64,000 bases of DNA, from assembly GCF_000002985.6 (NCBI RefSeq), contig NC_003284.9, positions 8,866,001-8,930,000 of the forward strand, given 5' to 3'. Numbering within the stretch: position 1 is the stretch's first letter; each line of letters starts with the position of its first letter. The DNA comes from Caenorhabditis elegans. Its lineage: Eukaryota > Nematoda > Chromadorea > Rhabditida > Rhabditidae. Made by a program: the position numbers and the translations under genes. The notes beneath the pieces were generated by a model. It worked only from the letters and a program-made list of their open reading frames with translations. It did not search any database and was not told the origin of the DNA. Shown in pieces: positions 47,834 through 59,712 of this stretch.

Positions 47834-50800
47834 ATTTATGTGGTGAATCAATTGTTTTGTTTTTCTTTCATTTTGTTTTTTTTTGTCGTCCATTTAATTT
47901 ATTTCCGATTTTTTCAGGACAGTGGTCATTTTTCCAATCATCCAGTTATCTTTTTTGAATTCATTTGGTATTCTATAGAAAAATTCCAAAAAGAGCACCA
48001 AATTCCCAATCTGCTCTTGCACGCAACTTCAGATGTATCATATGTCTAACATTGGCATCGCTTATTGTTTGCATGACTTGATTCAAATTTTGCTTGTAAT
48101 CTTATTATATCTTATTAACTCTTGTTTTTTCTAATAATAACTAAACTCTTTTCAATTTGTTCCCATATTCCTATCCATCTATCTCAACATGTATTTTTTT
48201 GATCTGTACCTTTATGCTCTGTGCATTCGGAATTTTCGAACTATAAATATCGTTATTTCTTTTTTGTTAATTTTTCTAAAAATTTCTTAGCTTGGACATA
48301 GAGCTCAAACTGTTTCAAGGAATCTTGTGGCTTTTTGAAAACTAACAGGAACAAATACCAATGAACATTAATTTTTTGATTAAAATAATATTTTTTTAAA
48401 CATTGGAATCAGTTAGTTAAAACTCTATCGTATTTTCTTTGACATGGACGTGGCTGGAAATTTTATAGGACGCATTATAAACCAGCCAGAAAATCAATTT
48501 CCCAAGTTTAAAAACAATTCAGATAAGTGATGTACTGAAAACATAGTGAAACGACAGAATCTGACAAGGCATTGTACTGGAACCAGAATGCATCAAATGA
48601 CAAGTATAGTTTATAGAGTTTATAGGTAAAATTTTAAAATTGTGTTTTTTCAGGGTGGAGTACTGACTGTCGTAGGAACACGGCGTACTACGACAGTCAT
48701 ATGCATAACACACATGTAAGTTTACACCCTAGTATTTTTCCAGTACAATTGAAAAAATGCAACCCATGCTCCTTTAATACATAACTCCTTTCATACAATT
48801 AATTTTTTCAGATTAAAAATGAATATAGCGGAGCCCGTTTTTGAATAACAACAATTAACCGAGTAAAACACTATGATTAGATATCGTCATTGTAAAACAA
48901 TCCAGCATATTTTGAACAAGTAAGCTTCTCACTTTCAGGACATAAATTACCCTCCTATTTTATATTTGCAATGAATTATATGAAAACTCTCAAACTTTTG
49001 CTATTCTCATATCCACCCTTCTCACAAGTGACCGGCAACTTATGACGTTAAAACGAAAATTCTTATTTCTGGAACATTTCAATTCACGCATCGTTAGAGC
49101 ATGACAAATCTGCAAGGTTTCCCACTAGAAAAACTTTTGTGACTATAAAAAATTGACTGTTAGTTGATGTCACTTTGATGTTTTGAACGAAAATATTAAA
49201 ATTTGTTGATGATCAAAAGCAAATGCTACAAAAATGTTAAGTTTTTTTTAAAATCAAAATTAACTTTTTACAGGTATTCGGTGTGACTAACAACTGAAGA
49301 AATCAACAATTTCTAAAATTTATTAGGAACTTGTGTATTATGCTGTGCCATTTTCAAGAATAACACAACTTTTCTCGATGCAATTAAACATATTTAGGCG
49401 TTAAACTGTTGTATCATGAAACTTAAAATGCTCGCATACTCCACACGTTTGATTTTTAACAGCATAAAAATCGAAGTTATGAATGCGGGATTAAAGTTCT
49501 ATTTATTCTACTATTCTTACAACCTCACTATTTTTTTAAATTAATTTTAAACCATCAAATCAATTTTACACTCTGCCAGTTTTTCTGTCTGTGTTTTATT
49601 GTTCATCACATTGTATACAATTTGAAAGAAATTTTACACTTACTTGGCGTTGCTTTCAACATAATTACTGTGTAGTTAAAATTTATGTATGAATAAGTTT
49701 TTAAAATGTAATTTTGATTTCTAACTGTTTGTTACGGTCTACACAACTGTTTGGTAGTTCCCCAAACTATCAGTGCTTTCTGCAAACACAGTTCACTCGT
49801 CCAACAATGTTCTAGCATTTTAAACCTCCAATGCAAAAAATTGTCATCCCATACAATGAATCTCTTGGGAAATGAATAACAATACGTTTGACGATGGTCA
49901 TTGTCTTATTGCGGGGGTTGTACTTTTAAAATTGAACAATAGTAAAGTAATAATTATATAGATACTTAAATTGTAGTGGCTTTGTTCGTTTCTGTTGTAT
50001 TTGAAGAATTGGTTTCCGGGATATCGAGAAGTTGGAAGTTGGTAACAAAAATGAGACAGCTTCAAAAAATAATTCGTCTAGAATTTACGAAAACAAAATG
50101 ATCAATTGTTACCTGAAAAATTGCTATATCGTAAAACATGAAAGAGCAAAAAAATGTAGTTCATGGTTCAACTGTTATAGTTTTATTAAAAGAAAATTTT
50201 TAAAAACATCCGGCCAAGAATGAAAAAATGAGCTGAGAAACTTCAATTTTCAGATTTAAAATACATTCAAAAACATTAGAAAGCCACTTATTTTGGCGTT
50301 AACTTATGTTTTTCGTTGAATAATTTTCATATGAACTATGTATACGTTTCAGTTTCTTATTTTACGGTACACTTTTTTATTAAAGGTATTTTTATGTACT
50401 CATAAAAGTTTAGAATGACTGAGACTTTGAGAGAATGAGACTTTAACTTTTCGAGTTTTGCACTGTAGTTTAATTGAAAATCAAAAAATTTCAGATTTAG
50501 CTTTTAACAAACACAATGTTCAGGTTCAGATCAGTTATTTGTTGAAAATGTTTAGTTATTTTCGCTTTGAAACAAGTTCAAGCGGTGTTTTTTTCTGTTA
50601 TAAGTATTGAAAATGCTCAAGAAAAAACACGTCATTGAACTTCCACATCGACCATTTTATTTTTTGAGTAAGCCTTCAATATGTGGTAATTTCTTTTTTG
50701 AATTGACCAAGTTCGTCCGTTGAAAAATTGCAGTAGCAAGTAAATTGGCAACACACACATATATATATATATGTATATTATTGACCTTGCTATTCAATAT

Positions 50801-51740
50801 AATAATCTTGCATGATGCAATTTTTCAAGTTCAAGTTCATTACAGTTGAACTTGTTAAATTAGTTTGGGTAGGTACATTATTTCCGAATAAGATGCAACT
50901 TTTTTTTTCTGACTTGAGTTTTCATCGTCCCATGTATACCAAAGTTTTCTTTCTAATTATAAGTGTTCTTTTTCAAATATGACACCATTTTTTCTTAAAT
51001 AACTCATCTCAACTTGGAGTTTTCCCATCCACGCGCGTGTGCCGCAACATCTATTCATAACTTTTCTTCTTTTGTGCCAACCTTGTTCTTTTTCTGGAGA
51101 AATCAAATAAATAAGCGATGAATTATGAATGAGTACCATCAACACCCACAACTAGCGTGAGTCCATGCTGCCACCCACGCTCCGAGAACGATGAAGAATA
51201 GGATTAAAGTTGAAATAATAATATTCTAAAGTACTGGTTAAATGACATGTCTAGAGCAGTATGTACTCGATCATCTCATCTCTCTTTGTTGGCGCATCGT
51301 TTCAAAATGTTTTCAATTAAATACATTTAGTAGCCTCCATCTATTTCCTTGTTTATTCTCGAATTTTACTATGTTACAACAAGATAGTATGAAACAACAC
51401 AACTCACAGCTTAACGAAAATCACAAATGGAATCATTTATTCTGACGCTCAAGCTGGTTTTTTTTGAAATAAAAATTGTAAAGACAGAGTTTGGGGGAAG
51501 GGTGTGTTTGTCTGGAGTTTAGAAAATGGAATGGGATAACTTGCTTGTTATTTTGTAAGAACTTCCGAATTTAGAATTTTTGTTCAGATCAACTGGGTGG
51601 AGAGAATACAAAGTAAAATGTAAAAATAGAGAGAACACAGAAGGAAACAAGGGTGGGGGAGTGGGATTGAAAATAAATTACGACAAAAGAAAAGAGATCG
51701 GTTTCTGTTTTTGTTTTTAGAAATCAAGTCATTTCCTCAA
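47834..51740. other. Intergenic region between cyn-8 and nlp-14 (convergent)
   Basis: About 3.9 kb, AT-rich. It holds the hairpin at 48664-48699 and an AT microsatellite near 50760. A possible nlp-14 poly(A) signal AATAAA reads on minus at 51441-51436. No other gene is supported. Confidence 0.45.
48664..48699. repeat. 12-bp perfect-stem hairpin
   Basis: TGACTGTCGTAG (48664-48675) is the exact reverse complement of CTACGACAGTCA (48688-48699), with a 12-base loop GAACACGGCGTA. It is GC-rich relative to its surroundings. It could be a palindromic repeat fragment or a structured RNA. Confidence 0.7.
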
Positions 51741-53392
51741 CTAATGCTGCTTGAACCCTTTTAAGTTCCGGAACACTGAACGCAGTTTGTTGGACGAGTG
51801 CTTAAACGTCCTCTTGTCAAATCCGAATCCATTTCCGTCCAATGAGTTCAACGCCCGCTTGTCAAAACCGAATCCAGCTCCGTCAAGACCGTCGAGGGCA
51901 CGCTTCTCGAATCCAAATCCGGCTCCGTCGAGAGAGTTCAGGGCTCTCTTGTCGAATCCAAATCCAGCACCGTCCAGTCCGTCGAGAGCACGCTTCTCAA
52001 ATCCGAAACCAGCTCCGTCCAATGAGTTGAGAGCTCTAAAATGAAAGTGGTTAATAAATTTGATGATGTTGAGAATACATTCAGTTTTGTTGAAAAATCC
52101 ACCACCATTTGTGAATTTGGCTTGTATTGTAAGTTTGAATATACTTACAAACTTACAATAAAAAAAGCAGTTTGGATTTATAACGATTGATATAATTTTA
52201 TTCTAAAGTCTAAAGTTTCAAAGATTTAAAGAAGTTAAAACTTGTACTACGTAAATGTTTAGAACAGACAACATTAATGGGCTGACTTTCTTTTGTCATT
52301 TTCATTCCGACTGAAAAAAATGTCTCGCTCATATTTACTATTGAACAAATCTATGACTTATCATTAGAAATTCTGAAAAACATAGTTGGACTTTGTGAGA
52401 TTTTTAACACGCAGGTGAAATTTTCAATGTGCCCTCGCTGTTTTGACAGGAAAAGTTCAGTCTTCCTTACCTTTTCTCAAAGCCAAATCCGGCTCCGTCT
52501 AAAGAGTTGAGGGCTCTTTTATCAAAACCGAATCCAGAACCATCTAGACCGTCAAGAGCTCGCTTCTCGAATCCGAAGCCTGCCCCGTCCAAAGAGTTAA
52601 GAGCTCTGAGAGTCATTGAAGTTATTTCACGGACATTATGAAATGTCTCCTCACCTTTTATCAAATCCAAAACCAGCTCCATCAAGACCATCCAAAGCAC
52701 GCTTCTCAAATCCGAAACCTTGGCCGTCCAGGGAATTCAGTGCACGCTTCTCGAAACCGAATCCAGCACCGTCCAACGAGTTAAGAGCTCTGGAATGTTG
52801 ATTATATAATATAAAATTTCAAAAACTTCAAAGACCAAATCCCTTTTCAGAGATCAAAAGTATATTCTCAATCTTATCCAGTGGTCCAATGACCTCCCAC
52901 GATATTATCAGATTAGTGCATCTCCCTCTCCCTCTCACCTCTTGTCGAATCCAAATCCGCTTCCGTCTAGTCCATCGAGCGCACGTCGCGGGCGTCCTGT
53001 AATTCAATTTAGTTTCCAGTGTACTTTCGTACTAGTTGCATTTCCCCGGAACTTAATTGAGAGTGGAAGAATGTTTGTTCTTTTTTTGGGACGGGTCAAA
53101 CTAATTGACCCCAAGGGACAATTACAATACCACACTACTTCTCGGGTTAAAAAAGACCAAAGACTTGAAATATACCAAATTTAGAGTTTTCAAACCCATT
53201 GTGTAACCTTCTAACGATGTGTGAAAACTCAAAGAACTAACACTACAACCCATGAGATTGAAATAAATCATTGAAACTTGGGAGCTGAGGGTGTGAGTCG
53301 GTTTTTTAAAAAGTTTTCATGATACGTTCAATAAACTTACCGGCTGTGACTGCTGAAGATAGGGCAACTAGGAGAACGATGAGATGCAGCAT
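51741..53392 (-). CDS. nlp-14: Neuropeptide-like precursor NLP-14
   Basis: Exons: 53392-53341, 52996-52939, 52789-52655, 52605-52471 and 52035-51741; 224 residues. Residues 1-17 are a signal peptide (LIVLLVALSSAVTA). The rest encodes twelve copies of a 13-residue peptide of two alternating kinds, ALNSLDGAGFGFE and ALDGLDGAGFGFD with Ser, Gln or Asn variants at the eighth position, each bounded by Lys-Arg for cleavage. A final unrelated basic tail (TFKHSSNKLRSVF) ends the protein. No C-terminal glycine precedes the KR sites, so the peptides are not expected to be amidated. Introns 2-4 all interrupt the Arg codon of a KR site in the same phase, and exons 3 and 4 are both exactly 135 nt. The products would be released from neurons as signalling peptides. 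Upstream TTTCAG at about 53421 may be a leader-splice site. Confidence 0.93.
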
Positions 53393-56300
53393 TGTGCGTG
53401 TGTTACCCGGAAAGCACTGACGACTGAAACAATATGGTCAGATGGGTTCAGAAATACGACGTCAGCAAAAAAAGCGAAAAATCAAGTGAGTCACAAAGGG
53501 CATCCGAAGCGGACATTTATCATACCCCCACACAAAAGAGAGGGTGGACGGGAGACTAAAAAAGGCGTGTAGAGCACGGGCACAACAAGTTAGTAGGCGG
53601 GGTCTCGAGTAAGCAGATGTTCTTTCCTGTCGTCGTAGATAGCTGTGACGTTGTCGGGAATGGGGAAAAAATTCTAATTGAAAAAGTAGATGGGAGGCGT
53701 AAGTCGTCTCGGGCGGTGCTAAAAGAGCATCTAGGAGGCGGGGCCAGATGAAATGCGGAAAGTGAGAAGCGGTGGCAATGAATTTTGTTGAAATTCACGT
53801 AGGCATACTAACGATTGACCATAATTAGAGAATTGTCTCTGGCTTCACGAAAAGTAAACATGTCTAGATCAATTACTAGATATCAATGGTGGTCGTGATC
53901 ATTTTCATGTCTGATGCCTTTTTGGTATTTTCTTGTTGCTCTAGATTTTTGTTTTCAAAGGGAATGATCCGCCAACTTTGTAGATCATTTAGAAAAACAT
54001 CAAAACTGAGAATGAAAACATAGTATTGTAAACAATAAAAATTCAGAGGCCAAGTTTAAAAGTTAGTGAAGGGAATATTCTAAGACACTAATGCTTCACG
54101 TTCCAAGAAACAAAATATATTATACAATTTTCTAGATTAGTTTTGATGTGGTGACTAATAATAGAGAACATAAAAAAGGTCAGGCTGATGGTATCACTTT
54201 TAATATAAACACATATGGCTTCTTAGTGTTCCACAGAAACTTGATGAGTGAACAAAAACAAAAATCTGTGTTCCAAAAAGCATCATTAAAAAAATCTATA
54301 AAATGATAAATTGAGTGCAAAGCTAATATTTTTGAAAGAATTGAGGGAATGGGCTATTGAGTCAATGCATATTTATATATGAGACTAGACAAGATTCTTC
54401 TTAGGCCACGCCCACTTTGTTATCCACACCCACCAAGCTTCTGGCAAAAAAACCAATTGCAGAATGATTGAGATGAACGTCTAAATTTCATATTGCACTT
54501 GGATACCGGTACTTCATATGTATGGAAATTGCCTCGTGGTATTGAAGAGCTGTTCTCATCATTTGGATGGATTGAAAGAATTTGAATTTAGATTGCTTTT
54601 ACTCATTTGCTTTTTGCTTCTCGGTAGTGTAGAAGCATGACGCAACGTGTGAATGCGAACGCATTTCAAGAAAAAATTTCCATTTAGATAAGATGTGTGT
54701 AAGGGTCATTGTTCTAATATTCAACAAATATTGGTAATGATCACATCCTGACTCATGTCTCATATTGATATCAACAATCTAACAGGTACCTGGGGAGCTA
54801 AATCAGCCGACTGTGAAACATCATTTGTGTGTTTTCGAGCTTTACTTAAGATCAAGATGAAATCAGAAGTACTAATGGTGACCAGTAGAACATATTTTTC
54901 AAATTGAAAGGTGAATCAGAATGAAACCTAAAAACGTGAAAGCTAGTTTGACTTTTTGTTAGCTAACCGAAAAATAATGAATTATGCGCCGTGGCGCACC
55001 AAAATTCCCGAGAAAACAAAAAATAGCACAACATAAAAATTGTAAAATGTTAAATGATCTTTTATTTACTTAAATAATTTTCCAGTGTAATACACTTTAC
55101 AAAGAACAAATTTAAAAGTATAGTCTAGGGCTTCATAAATTGTTCGAAATGTATAGTCTCGGAACACATAAGGCTTCCGTGTAGTGAAATGCTAGGATTC
55201 AACCAGGTCAAGCAAATAATTTTTCAAACGAAGAATGTTTCCTGTTTACCATAAACGGAAAATATATAAATTGCAACATGTAGGTAATATGTTGTTGCCA
55301 GGAAAGCAGGAAGATATGAATTCAAAGAAAACCTGGATGATTGATTTCGTGTCTGGCTGATTACGGGTCGAAAACTTGAAGTCGTAGGAGTAGATGATAG
55401 ATTGGTATGCGAAGGCGCATGTTGAGCTACTCGCACAGAACCACAAACTTTTAATTGACTCGTCACGTGCATTGAATACTGATCAACAATCGTTGACTCA
55501 CTAATCAGCCAATCAGCAATCATGAGGGACCCCGGCACACAGAACAAAACATACTTTAGTGTCCTCCTTGCTTTTTTTCAGCCTGTTTCATTTCCTAACT
55601 AACCAGTTGAGAATCCAAATAACGGAAAATGCGGAGGTCTAAGAAAATGTGAGGCCCCACGTCATGAATGATGAAGGAAAGATAGAACATTTTGATTAAT
55701 TAGTTGCACAATTTTCTATGTCTAGTCTGATTCGTCAATCATCAACTATCAAGGACTCCATCATGTTTTTTTTACATTTTCGGAAGTTTTTTATAAGTTA
55801 AGTACTATTGATAAGCCCTATTATTTTTAAATAAATTATTATCATTTCGATGTTCAATATATTTGAAAGACTGGTACAATGCTTCAAAACGTAGGTTTTA
55901 AAACTTTCATAGGGCATTTCGAAATGCGGTAGCTTTTTCATAAAAAAGCTCAAATTATGAAGTCACATGAGAAATGTGATGTTTTCTACAATGAAAAAAG
56001 CTGGGTAAACTGCATTTGAATTTAAAAAAAAAGCTTTTTAACAAGATATTATTTCAGTCTTTCAAATACACTATTTTCAAGTTTTCCACCTCTCAAATGT
56101 TTACTCCGTACTTCAGAAATACAATTTTGATATAAGCAGATGCAATAGAAATAACAAAAATCGTTAAGAAATAAGACGATGGAAGCAACCTATGAAGACA
56201 TCGTAAAATATTTTGACGGTTTTTTTTGAATTCGAACATGCTATCACACATATGTTGTGCCTACAAAGTTTTCAAATTATGCATGTGTTAAAAATTATTA

Positions 56301-59300
56301 TTTTTCATTTTCGACATCAATACAAATCCACGTTTTCCAGTTTTTGAAAGAATTCTAATCTTTGGAACAACTACAAACATATACATTTGCCTAACTATTC
56401 TCATTTACTCTCTGAAGTTCATTCGTACCAGTGGCTGGCTTAATCCGCCCGAAATATTTGGACACCCTTACTAACTAGTATTGTTTTCTCATTCACTACT
56501 AGATACTCATCAGAACTAATCAGTTTTAGAATTAAGGCCTGGTGTTGTCAAAACAAAACAATTTCAGTAAGTGGAATTGGTCTGAGTCTATGGAAAACGT
56601 AATCTTGTTCTGATTCAACTGAGAGCAGTATCAGCTGACTAAATAGGTCAACCTATGTAATTTCTGAGTGGGTGGTTATGATTTTTGGAAAATATTACGA
56701 AAAATAAATTATCGTGCGAATATCTGATTCAAATTTGGAATTTCTTTTTGTCGACAGGGAGAGCAGTGTGACCAAAACTTCACTCACGGAGGTGGATTTC
56801 GGCAAACAATGCCGCCGATTTCTGGAATGCGAAAAGTGAACAAAACATCATAAATTATTTCCAGAATGAATTGAATAATGAGCAAATGCCTCGAAAAATT
56901 TCTGAAATTCGCGGAATATTTATTCGCAATCGGAAATTAGAAATTGTTCTTTGTTTTCGAAATGAATGCAGAAAAAGGAATAAAGCAAAACTGAGCAGGC
57001 TTTTATTTAAAAATAAAACATCATGGTCTCTAAAAATTCAATAAAACATAAATTTTAAAAGAGATGGTCTGAGGTGTAAACGTGGTTGATTATACATTAT
57101 AAAATGTTTTCTAATTTATTCGTAATCTTCCAAAGAAAAAAATTCTCCAGTTATTGAAACGAATGACCATATCTCAAAAAAGTTGAGTAAAATTAGTTTG
57201 AAATGTATGATTGGAGATACACAGAAATGTTCTTTTGAAAAAATGTTTTTTTTTCTGCGTATACTTCCAGCGGACAGAGATGCACATACACCATCTCACA
57301 GTATTCTCAGTGATTTCTCCAATAATATTGTCGGATTAAAATAGCACAGTTGCTAAAGTTGGTTGAGATATTAGTGATGATGATAAAAAGAATGCGGAAG
57401 ACTAAAGTTGGCTCACTAGCTCACAGTCAGAGCTCGCCAAGATACTTTTACAGTAATATTTGGACTAACAAAAGTTGCAATATGTGAACATCACATTCGA
57501 TAAACAGGATGTAAATGGTACTTTGTAAAGCTCAAACAATGCCGGCTGCGAATTTTCCAAGGCCCTTCAAAGTTTTGAGGGTCAGAAGTTTATTTTGTAA
57601 GAAGTTCATTTTATATAAACATGATGCTGCATTCAAAAATCCAGGTATGTTTTAAAGATCACTCCATCATGTCCTTTTTCTCTAACTTAGATATCAAATA
57701 AATTTCTAAACCAGCCTATATATAAATTAGCAATTTGACTATAGTTTTGCAATCAAAATTTTCACTTGAAAGTTAGTCTCGTATGAAATGTTGATAGGAA
57801 AAACATGGTACATCAAGTTTACCTAATTTACTATTTCTTTTCTTATTGAAAAAATTCTAACCGCCACGCTCCACGCTTGTCGTTAAGTTTTTCATTTTCT
57901 CAGTTCCAATGTTGAAAATTTGGCTCACCCCCATTTTTCAATATTCTCAGATTTCGAGACAAATGACAGACAAGTAGGCATAAAGAGCAAAGTAACGAAA
58001 AGGGCAAATAGAATAAAGGAGACGACGGCAATTAAACTACTCATCATCACTCTGGCGGATTTATGAGCAGTGACATCATTTATGTCTATCCTTGAAACAC
58101 TTTTAATATGAGAAGTATAATGGGAAGTTGGATAGAAGAATTAAATGACTGGGAGTTGTGCATTGAGGGGGTCTTCATCAAAAATTTCCTGCATTCAGCC
58201 ATAACCGAATTTCAAAAAATTGGACAATCAGCAACGGCCGAACAGGAAATACCGCGTTCCTTTAGTTTCAATAATCATGCGCCAAGGTTAGTGTGGATGG
58301 ATTATTGTTTCAGAAAAACTGAATTTTTATGTCGGGAAAGTGAGCTTGGCATTCATGAAAAAGGAGGTGTTATTCAATGCTTCAAATTGGGCATTGTTCT
58401 GATTAGGAAAACACGAGAACTATATTTTGAAAGATACAACTGTTGAATGCCATTGAACATAAAATGGATGAATACAATGAGCCGGAAATGTATCTTTAAA
58501 ATTATGTGTGCAATTTTGTTGGAGAACTTAAAGAGTTGAAAAAAAAGTGTGCCTTGCGAAAAACAAAAAACATTAACTATTTTTCTCTTGCTCTTAAAAA
58601 CAAAAAAAAAGAGTTCGGACTACTAGACCAGAACAATTGAAAATCCTACAAAAAATATGAGAGGTGTCTTACGTTCACATCACAGAAAACTTCCGGAATT
58701 CTGGAATGTAAAACAAGTGTTGGTTTGAAATTACCACCAAACTGAACTTACTTAAAAGTATTACAACTGACGTGTATGTCTAACAGAAGTTTGTCTTCCA
58801 TTCCACAAAACACGTGACCGTTTGCTTTGTTTCTTTGGGTGGGCCTGGTTCCGCCGAGCCCAGCAGACTCCGTCATAAGTATCTTTTTTAAAAAGAGGTT
58901 CAACTGGTTGGATATTCAATTTGTACTGCCCCTGGGACCATTTTGACAAGTACTTCAAAATATCCGCATTCTTTTTTTTTGCACTGCGGGTCGCTTAAAA
59001 GATGGCCAGTCGTTTCTGATAGGTATGACATCAGTGATCAGTAGCGTGTTGAACATTATATATTTGCAGGATCTCTGTGCTCTCAGACTACACAGAAAAT
59101 TTCATAGTTGATTTATGACAGGAAGGAGTTGATAATGTATGTTCTATTACTAGAAAATTGTTGCAATAAATATAAGAACATATGTTTTTGAAGTAAAAGT
59201 TTCACTAACGGTAGTGAATTCGGTGAACTAGGTTTACGTTAAGAATAGGAAAATAGCTTGTTCTTTTGATGTGACAAATCAAGCATCTACAAAATTTCGA

Positions 59301-59640
59301 TAAATGGGCAGACGACAATTATCTGGAGAGACGGCTCACACTTATTTAAACTTGTTTGAAATCAGACAAATGCGACATTTGGTAACAGCGTTTTAAAGAA
59401 AGAAATAGCAATTTCTAAAATTAAGGAATCAAAGCCTAATAAAAATTATGAAAACTGTGAATTTTTGTAATTAAAGGGCATTATATTTAGAATTTTTGTG
59501 CTTCAAATCTTTTTCTCTTCTCACAAATCATTATTCGCCGTCTCCGCATACCTGCCATAAACCTGCCGCATTCCTTCCGCAAGATGCGAAAGACATATTG
59601 AGTGCGCTGGTCTTCGATAAACATTGTGCGTAGACCGCAC
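53393..59640. other. Mostly gene-free interval upstream of nlp-14
   Basis: The first 400 bases are GC-richer and include the probable nlp-14 promoter. A minus-strand 107-codon frame (55547-55224) and a plus-strand 112-codon frame (58108-58446, listed) stand out by length only. A TGCGCC/GGCGCA palindrome lies near 54986. The rest is AT-rich with nothing I can support. Confidence 0.4.
58108..58446 (+). CDS. Low-confidence single-exon frame, 112 residues
   Basis: An ATG-started frame of 112 codons with non-repetitive composition (for example SWIEELNDWELCIEGV and CFRKTEFLCRESELG), longer than most chance frames in this AT-rich DNA. No signal peptide, membrane segment, splice partner or family match. 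It may be a small gene, a remnant or chance. Confidence 0.22.
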   Translation: MRSIMGSWIEELNDWELCIEGVFIKNFLHSAITEFQKIGQSATAEQEIPRSFSFNNHAPRLVWMDYCFRKTEFLCRESELGIHEKGGVIQCFKLGIVLIRKTRELYFERYNC

Positions 59641-59712
59641 GGTTCCATGGTGTAGCGGTTAGCACTCATGACTTTGAATCCTGCGACCCGAGTTCAAATC
59701 TCGGTGGAACCT
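59641..59712 (+). tRNA. tRNA-Gln (TTG), anticodon stem mismatch
   Basis: The cloverleaf has acceptor stem GGTTCCA/TGGAACC, D stem GTGT/GCAC, anticodon loop CTTTGAA with anticodon TTG at 59674-59676, and T stem CCGAG/CTCGG with loop TTCAAAT. The anticodon stem CATGA/TCCTG has a T-C mismatch in the middle pair; the usual tRNA-Gln stem CTGGA/TCCAG is fully paired. T4 at 59717-59720 and T6 at 59725-59730 can terminate Pol III. It may be a working but weak copy or a decaying one. Confidence 0.85.

Noticed and set aside
55224-55547. Minus-strand 107-codon frame with hydrophobic end
   Set aside because: Only length favours it; there is no known motif, splice partner or signal peptide.
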